DNA from: Vulcanimicrobiota bacterium
Lineage (GTDB): Bacteria > Vulcanimicrobiota > Vulcanimicrobiia > Vulcanimicrobiales > Vulcanimicrobiaceae
Direction: 5' to 3'
DNA: 10,028 nt
Assembly (NCBI GenBank): GCA_003155175.1
Contig: PMFP01000107.1
Location: forward strand, 1,754-11,781
In this document: positions 6,599-10,028 of the stretch, one piece after another
Position numbering within the stretch: the stretch's first letter is position 1
Layout: the number at the start of each line of letters is the position of its first letter
The notes under the pieces: model-generated
Seen by the model: the letters and a program-made list of their open reading frames with translations, nothing else
The model's database searches: none
What the model was told of the DNA's origin: nothing
Made by a program: the position numbers and the translations under genes

Positions 6599-6943
6599 AT
6601 GAACAAGACCATCTTCGCGAGCCTAGCGCTCGCCGTCGCCATGCTCGCCGCCGCAATCCCTCAGGCCGCGGTCGCCGCTTCGACGTTTTACGGCATCGTC
6701 GTCCACGTTTCGACCAGCAACATCAAGGTCGAGGATCCGGCGAACAAGCAGACGCTTAGTTTTGAAATCGTGCCCAAATTCGACCAAGTCTTTTCCGCCG
6801 ACGGGAAGACCACGTATCAGATGGGGGCGATCAAAGCCGGACAGTACGTCGGCATCATCTACGACCAGAAGTTCCTCGGAACCCGGCACGCCGACAAGAT
6901 CTATCTCATGAACAACGCCAACCAACGCATTGGCTCGCAGTAA
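6599..6943 (+). CDS. Small secreted protein of unknown function
   Basis: A 114-residue protein with a classical Sec signal peptide: MNKT, a hydrophobic core (about residues 5-20), then PQAAVAA with an A-x-A-type cleavage site near residue 26-27. The mature part is about 88 residues. It begins STFYGIVVHVSTSNIKVED and continues with short strands (QTLSFEIV, TTYQMGAIKAGQYVGIIYD, HADKIYLMN). This pattern resembles small OB/beta-barrel periplasmic proteins of the kind annotated DUF5666-like, in which a secreted domain carries K/V/E-type alternation and a 'GQ.V.V.Y' turn. I hold that only as a weak analogy. It has no cysteine and no lipobox. Its start is placed at ATG 6599. There is no SD, and a TAGAAT box 6 nt upstream suggests leaderless expression. 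It is divergent from the GT2 operon, and a stem-loop follows its stop. Confidence 0.85.
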   Translation: MNKTIFASLALAVAMLAAAIPQAAVAASTFYGIVVHVSTSNIKVEDPANKQTLSFEIVPKFDQVFSADGKTTYQMGAIKAGQYVGIIYDQKFLGTRHADKIYLMNNANQRIGSQ

Positions 6944-6957
6944 ACCTGCGCGATGTA

Positions 6958-6994
6958 AGAAAACCGCCCTGCCTCGCATCGAGGAAGGGCGGTT
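6958..6994 (-). terminator. Intrinsic terminator of tRNA-Pro (possibly bidirectional)
   Basis: Arms 6962-6970 and 6986-6994 pair perfectly over 9 bp. Inside them is a single G/A mismatch, then a further 5-bp stem (6972-6976 with 6980-6984) closing a 3-nt loop. Read on the minus strand, the stem is followed by TTTTCTTA, a proper U-tract, placing it about 10 nt after the tRNA 3' end. On the plus strand the tail (GCATATTCTAT) is poorer, but the hairpin may still help end the secreted-protein transcript, whose stop is at 6943. Confidence 0.8.
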
Positions 6995-7004
6995 GCATAT
7001 TCTA

Positions 7005-7082
7005 TGGTCGGGCTGACAGGATTCGAACCTGCGACCTCTTGACCCCCAGTCAAGCGCGCTAACCAAGCTGCGCCACAGCCCG
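7005..7082 (-). tRNA. tRNA-Pro, anticodon GGG, CCA encoded
   Basis: The minus strand folds as a complete 78-nt cloverleaf. The acceptor CGGGCTG pairs with CAGCCCG. The D-stem is GCGC/GCGC with AGCTTGGTTA in the loop. The anticodon stem is CTTGA/TCAAG around the loop CTGGGGG, and the T-arm is GCAGG-TTCGAAT-CCTGT. Anticodon GGG at positions 34-36 reads CCC and CCU proline codons. Discriminator A is followed by a genomically encoded CCA. It lies downstream of the HU gene in the same direction and is followed by a strong terminator. Confidence 0.97.
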
Positions 7083-7104
7083 AGAGCGATCCCGGGAGCG
7101 CAGT

Positions 7105-7151
7105 TCGTTCGGACGCACGCGGTTCTTGTACGTCGGCGTGCGTCCGAACGA
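7105..7151. repeat. 16-bp perfect inverted repeat between HU and tRNA-Pro
   Basis: Left arm TCGTTCGGACGCACGC (7105-7120) is the exact reverse complement of the right arm (7136-7151), with a 15-nt spacer. It begins 18 nt beyond the HU stop on the minus strand and ends 22 nt before the tRNA 5' end. No T-run follows on either strand, so it is not a standard intrinsic terminator. It could be a 3'-end stabilising or processing hairpin for HU mRNA, a tRNA-precursor processing signal or a protein-binding palindrome. Confidence 0.85.
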
Positions 7152-7168
7152 TCTACGGCCGCGCCGTA

Positions 7169-7522
7169 TTAGCGGCGCGCCTTCTTCTTTGCCGGAGCTT
7201 TCTTCGCGGCGCTCTTCTTTGCTGCGCTCTTCTTCGCGGCCGGACGGGCGCCGCCAACGGCGTCCTTCAAGGCCTTGCCCGAAACGAACGCCGGCACTTT
7301 GCGCGCGGCGATGCGAATTTTTTCACCGGTCTTGGGGTTACGGCCCTCGCGCGCCTTACGGTGCCGAACGACAAAACTGCCGAACGGAGTTAACGCGACG
7401 CGGTCGCCTTTTTGGAGCGCCGTCTTGATCTCATCGAGAAACAAGTCAACGATCTCGGCCGCCTGACGTTTGGATAGATCGGCTTCGGCGGCTATGGAAT
7501 CGACTAAATCGGCTTTCGTCAA
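7169..7522 (-). CDS. hup: HU-family nucleoid DNA-binding protein with lysine/alanine-rich tail
   Basis: 117 residues from TTG 7522. The first ~90 form the HU fold: MTKADLVDSIA, SKRQAAEIVDLFLDEI, then the beta-arm region GSFVVRHRKAREGRNPKTGEKI with the conserved RNPKTG DNA-minor-groove tip, then PAFVSGKALKDAV. As a dimer it bends and compacts DNA. The last ~28 residues, about 28 more than plain HU, are ARPAAKKSAAKKSAAKKAP followed by AKKKARR. That histone-H1-like tail is comparable in style to the tails of mycobacterial HupB and should add non-specific DNA binding. The in-frame GTG at 7546 would add eight residues that translate the ribosome binding site itself. GAGGAG at 7532-7537, 9 nt before the TTG, and the family's MTKADL start both favour TTG. 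No clear promoter can be read in the 116 nt upstream. Confidence 0.93.
   Translation of the reverse strand: MTKADLVDSIAAEADLSKRQAAEIVDLFLDEIKTALQKGDRVALTPFGSFVVRHRKAREGRNPKTGEKIRIAARKVPAFVSGKALKDAVGGARPAAKKSAAKKSAAKKAPAKKKARR
7187..7243 (-). repeat. Tandem 15-nt coding repeat in the HU tail
   Basis: Adjacent 15-nt units (for example TTCTTCGCGGCGCTC, TTCTTTGCTGCGCTC and TTCTTCGCGGCCGGA on the plus strand) encode AAKKS-type pentapeptides in the HU tail. They differ at third positions, as expected for old coding repeats kept for amino-acid composition. Confidence 0.7.
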
Positions 7523-7531
7523 ACCTAAAAT

Positions 7532-7537
7532 CTCCTC
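7532..7537 (-). promoter_or_regulatory. Shine-Dalgarno GAGGAG deciding the HU TTG start
   Basis: GAGGAG on the minus strand lies 9 nt before TTG 7522. It lies within the longer in-frame reading from GTG 7546, so it argues that translation begins at the TTG. Confidence 0.75.
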
Positions 7538-7638
7538 AAGCGGCACGCGGTAAGAAATCGGGGATGGGACTGGCCGCCTGGAAAGTGGATATACGCACGA
7601 CGCGCACCCGCTCCTCCCCCAAAAGCGCCGAAAAGCCC

Positions 7639-8073
7639 TTATTTTCCGAGGATTTTCGTCGCTGCGTGGAGCGCCAGCGCGTAGGACTGGGCGCCGAAGC
7701 CGGAGATGCTGCCGATGCAGGCCGCCGCCGTCACGCTGATGCGGCGCTCCGGTTCTCGCGCGGCGATGTTGGAAAGGTGCACTTCGATGACCGGAATCGG
7801 CACCGACGAGATTGCGTCGGCGATCGCGAGCGAATAGTGGGAATATGCCCCGGGATTCACGACGATGCAGTCGCAGGAGCTTCTCGCTCCCTGGATGGCG
7901 GTCACGATCTCGCCTTCGAGGTTATACTGAACGCACTCGACCTCGATCCCGAGATCGCGCGCAACGGCGGCCAGGTAGTCGTCTACATCTGCTAGAGTCT
8001 GCGTTCCGTAAATGTCCGGCTCGCGCTCTCCTAAAAGATTGAGGTTCGGACCGTGAATCACCAGCACGCGCAT
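7639..8073 (-). CDS. aroQ: Type II 3-dehydroquinate dehydratase
   Basis: A 144-residue protein of normal type II dehydroquinase length. It converts 3-dehydroquinate to 3-dehydroshikimate in the shikimate pathway, as a cytoplasmic dodecamer in known members. The signature HGPNLNLLGEREPDIYG occupies residues 7-23, with catalytic R17 and Y22. NPGAYSHYSLAIADAI contributes N73 and H79. IEVHLSN supplies E97 and H99, and R106 and R110 follow. These line up with the M. tuberculosis active-site residues at a constant offset of two. The block usually read as F-R-(H/R)-H-S is here ERRIS, a small deviation that keeps the arginine. ATG 8073 is chosen because it begins the family N terminus; the in-frame extension to 8355 is antisense to Hsp33. 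Start regions of aroQ and Hsp33 are divergent with 52 nt between them. Confidence 0.96.
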   Translation of the reverse strand: MRVLVIHGPNLNLLGEREPDIYGTQTLADVDDYLAAVARDLGIEVECVQYNLEGEIVTAIQGARSSCDCIVVNPGAYSHYSLAIADAISSVPIPVIEVHLSNIAAREPERRISVTAAACIGSISGFGAQSYALALHAATKILGK

Positions 8074-8125
8074 ACGGGGGAGGCTTCTGGAAGGAAAAGG
8101 CTGCAACCTCGGACGAGAGCGTGCC

Positions 8126-9019
8126 ATGTCCGATCTCTTAGTCATGGCGTCGGCGCCCGACGCCGGAATCGCGATCGTCGCCGCCGTTACGACCGGCTTG
8201 CTCGCGGAAACGCGCGCCCGCCACGATTTCTCGCCCTCGGTCACGGCGGCGGTCGGCCGCCTTATGACGGGGGCCGTGCTCTTGGGAGCGGGGTTGAAAG
8301 AGGGCGAGCGCTTCTCGCTGCGCGTCACGGGCGACGGGCCGATCGGCAGTCTCACGGCCGAAGCCTGGCTGGTCGCGCCGGGCCGGCTTGGAGCACGCGG
8401 CTACGCGCGCAATCCCCATGCCGACGTACCGCTCACGCCGGCGGGAAAGTTCGACGTGGCCGGCGCGATCGGCGCGGGAACGCTTCACGTCACGAAATCG
8501 CACGAATCCGGCCAGCCCTACGCCGGCGTAGTTCCGTTACACTCGGGCGAAATCGCCGAAGACCTCGCGTCGTATCTGGTCAATTCCGAACAGATTCCCA
8601 GCGTCGTCGCGCTCGGCGTTCTGGCCGACCGCGGCGGGGTCAAAGCGTCGGGCGGAATACTCGCACAGGTTCTGCCCGGCGCCGACGAACGGGCCGTGGC
8701 GATCCTGGAAGAGCGCGCGCTCGAGATGCCCCCGATCACGCGCGCCGTCGCCGAAGGGGCGACCGCGCGCGATCTGCTCGATGCGCTCGCGGGCGACTTC
8801 GATTTGCGCACGTATCACGAGATCGACGTGACGCCCGCCTGCCTGTGCACCCGCGCGAAGGTAGAAGTCGCGCTCCTGGGATTGGGCGCGGAGGAGCTTG
8901 ACGAATTGATTCGCGAGCGCCCGGTTACCGAGGCGACCTGCGAGTTCTGCAAGACGGCGTACGACTTCGATGCGTCGCAGATGCGCGAGTTGATCGCGCG
9001 GCTCTCCGGCGGCGGTTAG
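8126..9019 (+). CDS. hslO: 33 kDa chaperonin Hsp33 (redox-regulated)
   Basis: A 297-residue protein, the usual Hsp33 length. It is a cytoplasmic holdase that is switched on by oxidative stress when its zinc-bound cysteines form disulfides. N-terminal substrate-domain text is recognisable (ARHDFSPSVTAAVGRLMTGAVLL, then GPIGSLTAEA, then GARGYARNP, then YAGVVPLHSGEIAEDLASYL). The C-terminal redox switch is complete: C239-x-C241, a 30-residue spacer, then C272-x-x-C275, fitting C-x-C-x(27-32)-C-x-x-C. ATG 8126 is the likely start, with GAGAG about 7 nt before it as a weak ribosome binding site; M7 is an alternative. It is transcribed away from aroQ. Its TAG overlaps the TAA of the convergent small zinc-ribbon gene in the four bases TTAG. 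Confidence 0.96.
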   Translation: MSDLLVMASAPDAGIAIVAAVTTGLLAETRARHDFSPSVTAAVGRLMTGAVLLGAGLKEGERFSLRVTGDGPIGSLTAEAWLVAPGRLGARGYARNPHADVPLTPAGKFDVAGAIGAGTLHVTKSHESGQPYAGVVPLHSGEIAEDLASYLVNSEQIPSVVALGVLADRGGVKASGGILAQVLPGADERAVAILEERALEMPPITRAVAEGATARDLLDALAGDFDLRTYHEIDVTPACLCTRAKVEVALLGLGAEELDELIRERPVTEATCEFCKTAYDFDASQMRELIARLSGGG

Positions 9020-9252
9020 ACTTCGCCGAACAGGTGCGGGAAGTCGGGGGGCATGCGGTACGGGGCGATCCGCTGCCAAAACGCTTCGCGTAACGCGGCG
9101 CCGTCGTTGTAGTACCACCACCCGCACTCGCAGCGAATGGGCCGCTCGCCCGCTTTGGGGTAGGCATACACGCGGTCGCATCGTTTGCAAACGAATTTGC
9201 GCCCGGTGATGGGGCCGGCCGATGCGGTGTAGGTTACGGCTGGTTTACTCAA
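9016..9252 (-). CDS. Small putative zinc-ribbon protein, coupled to tyrS
   Basis: 78 residues from TTG 9252, not recognised as a named family. It has C22-x-x-C25 (VCKRC) and C41-x-C43 (RCECGWWYYND), an arrangement that could hold one zinc as a compact ribbon, with basic and aromatic residues between (DRVYAYPKAGERPIR). The C-terminal half is short and aromatic (AFWQRIAPYRMPPDFPHLF). The start is well supported. TTG overlaps the tyrS stop as TTGA, GGGAG (9259-9263) lies 6 nt before it, and no suitable ATG exists in the first two thirds. Translational coupling to tyrS is therefore likely. Function is unknown; a zinc-dependent nucleic-acid or ribosome-associated role is only a guess. The stop interlocks with that of hslO. 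Confidence 0.8.
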   Translation of the reverse strand: MSKPAVTYTASAGPITGRKFVCKRCDRVYAYPKAGERPIRCECGWWYYNDGAALREAFWQRIAPYRMPPDFPHLFGEV

Positions 9253-10028
9253 GCGTTACTCCCGGAACGGACCCGGACGAATCTTCGCGATCCGACCGAC
9301 AATACGACGGCCGGCGCCGGCGGCCAAGCCGCCCGCGGGTCCTCCACGACGATACCGTCGAGTTTGACGCCGCGCGCCGAGATAAGTCGCTCCGCCTCGC
9401 GCCGGCTCTTGGCGAACCCGGCCTTGAGCAGCACGTCGGCCACGCGCTTGGCATCGCCCAGATCGAGATCCGGTAGCGCCTCGGTCGGGATCTCCTTGCG
9501 CTGAACGGTGCGCTCGAAATACGCGCGCGCCGCGCTCGCCCCCTCGGCACCGTGGTACAGCGCGACGATCTCTTGGGCCAGGCGCTTCTTCTCTTCCATC
9601 GGATTGGCGCGGCCCGCGGCCAATGCGGCACGGAGGGCGTCGGCGTCCTCTTGCGACCGGAACGCCGCCAGACGCGCATAGGTGGGCATCGAGTCGTCGC
9701 CCATGGACATCAGCTTTCCGAACTGCGTCTGCGCGTTTTCCGCAATGCCGACGTAGTTGTCCAGCGACTTGCTCATCTTCTTGACGCCGTCGAGCCCGAC
9801 GAGCAGCGGAACCGTCGCGCAGATCTGCGGCAGTTGTCCGCTCTCGCGCTGGTAGTGACGCCCGAGCAGCAAGTTGAAAAGTTGGTCGCTGCCGCCCAGC
9901 TCGACGTCGGCCTCGATGGCGATGGAATCGTACGCTTGCGCTACGGGATAGAGAAATTCGTGGAGCGAGATCGGCGTGCCGGTGGAATACCGGTCGTGAA
10001 AGTCGTTGCGCTCGAGCATCTGCGCGAC
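9249..10028 (-). CDS. tyrS: Tyrosyl-tRNA synthetase, C-terminal part; start lies beyond the window
   Basis: The frame is open to base 10028 and continues VAQMLERNDFHDRY, so the gene is truncated by the window edge and not by mutation. The enzyme charges tRNA-Tyr with tyrosine. Visible are the catalytic-domain tyrosine/ATP-site text (ADVELGGSDQLFNLLLGRHY), the class I KMSKS loop (GVKKMSKSLDNYVGI), a helical anticodon-binding region (about 9450-9680) and a C-terminal S4-type RNA-binding domain (SRREAERLISARGVKLDG). The GGSDQ(L)FN-LLGR type with that loop suggests the TyrZ/long bacterial subgroup rather than the E. coli-like one. The stop TGA (9251-9249) overlaps the start of the downstream small zinc-ribbon gene. 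Confidence 0.96.
   Translation of the reverse strand, partial: VAQMLERNDFHDRYSTGTPISLHEFLYPVAQAYDSIAIEADVELGGSDQLFNLLLGRHYQRESGQLPQICATVPLLVGLDGVKKMSKSLDNYVGIAENAQTQFGKLMSMGDDSMPTYARLAAFRSQEDADALRAALAAGRANPMEEKKRLAQEIVALYHGAEGASAARAYFERTVQRKEIPTEALPDLDLGDAKRVADVLLKAGFAKSRREAERLISARGVKLDGIVVEDPRAAWPPAPAVVLSVGSRRFVRVRSGSNA
9259..9263 (-). promoter_or_regulatory. Shine-Dalgarno GGGAG for the zinc-ribbon gene, inside tyrS
   Basis: GGGAG lies 6 nt before TTG 9252, within the last codons of tyrS. It supports the TTG start and coupled translation. Confidence 0.7.

Noticed and set aside
6591..6602. Three-codon ORF (ATG GAT ACA TGA) overlapping the secreted-protein start
   Set aside because: It has no SD, and the TAGAAT box overlaps its ATG, so it would lie upstream of the expected transcript start. 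Probably chance.
7187..7243. Short tandem repeat as a possible CRISPR or satellite
   Set aside because: The units are 15 nt without spacers, in frame, and encode the AAKKS tail of HU.
7523..7638. Possible promoter with TATATC upstream of HU
   Set aside because: Only four of six -10 bases match, and nothing like TTGACA lies at the right distance.
8074..8125. Promoters or operator between divergent aroQ and hslO
   Set aside because: A TTGCAG on the aroQ strand lacks any -10 at 16-18 nt, and no palindrome is visible. I cannot support a specific site.
8074..8355. N-terminal extension of AroQ
   Set aside because: Antisense to the start of Hsp33 and absent from the type II dehydroquinase family, which starts at the MRVLVIHGPN motif.
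1..10028. Mobile element, defence island or biosynthetic cluster
   Set aside because: No transposase, integrase, terminal repeats, nuclease/toxin modules or large synthases are present; the genes are ordinary and base use looks even.

Overview
This is a GC-rich, densely packed bacterial chromosome segment that looks like housekeeping and envelope DNA rather than a mobile island. I see no transposase, phage gene, CRISPR array, toxin-antitoxin pair or other recognisable defence system. The gene set (type II dehydroquinase, Hsp33, HU with a lysine/alanine-rich tail, a TyrRS with a GGSDQ-type binding loop, several envelope glycosyltransferases) would suit an uncultivated GC-rich lineage such as Eremiobacterota/WPS-2 or a relative. 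That placement is a low-confidence inference from gene style, not something the sequence proves.

Region 1 (1-3713) alternates strand gene by gene: the end of a GT4 glycosyltransferase (+), a multi-pass GT39/ArnT-like glycosyltransferase (-), a NUDIX hydrolase (+), a RimJ/RimL-type GNAT acetyltransferase (-) and a DUF3465 protein (+). Convergent stops abut or overlap and divergent starts are close, so there is almost no spare DNA.

Region 2 (3682-6515, minus strand) is a probable four-gene operon read from high to low coordinates: GT2 glycosyltransferase, RNase HI-like protein, an unrecognised membrane-anchored protein and a membrane-anchored polysaccharide deacetylase. Gaps are 31, 11 and 5 nt. 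Three of the four products point to envelope polysaccharide work; the RNase H is the odd member. GT2 and RNase H share an almost identical 18-nt sequence at their start codons.

Region 3 (6587-7546) holds a small secreted protein (+) whose -10-like box implies a leaderless mRNA, a tRNA-Pro(GGG) gene (-) with an intrinsic terminator, a 16-bp perfect inverted repeat, and an HU gene (-) that probably starts at TTG and carries a histone-H1-like tail.

Region 4 (7639-10028) holds divergent aroQ (-) and Hsp33 (+). It is followed by a 78-residue putative zinc-ribbon protein (-), translationally coupled through a TTGA overlap to the tyrosyl-tRNA synthetase gene (-), which runs off the window.

The best candidates for something undescribed are modest: the 216-residue unknown in the deacetylase operon, the small zinc-ribbon protein coupled to tyrS, the leaderless secreted protein, and the long inverted repeat between HU and tRNA-Pro.
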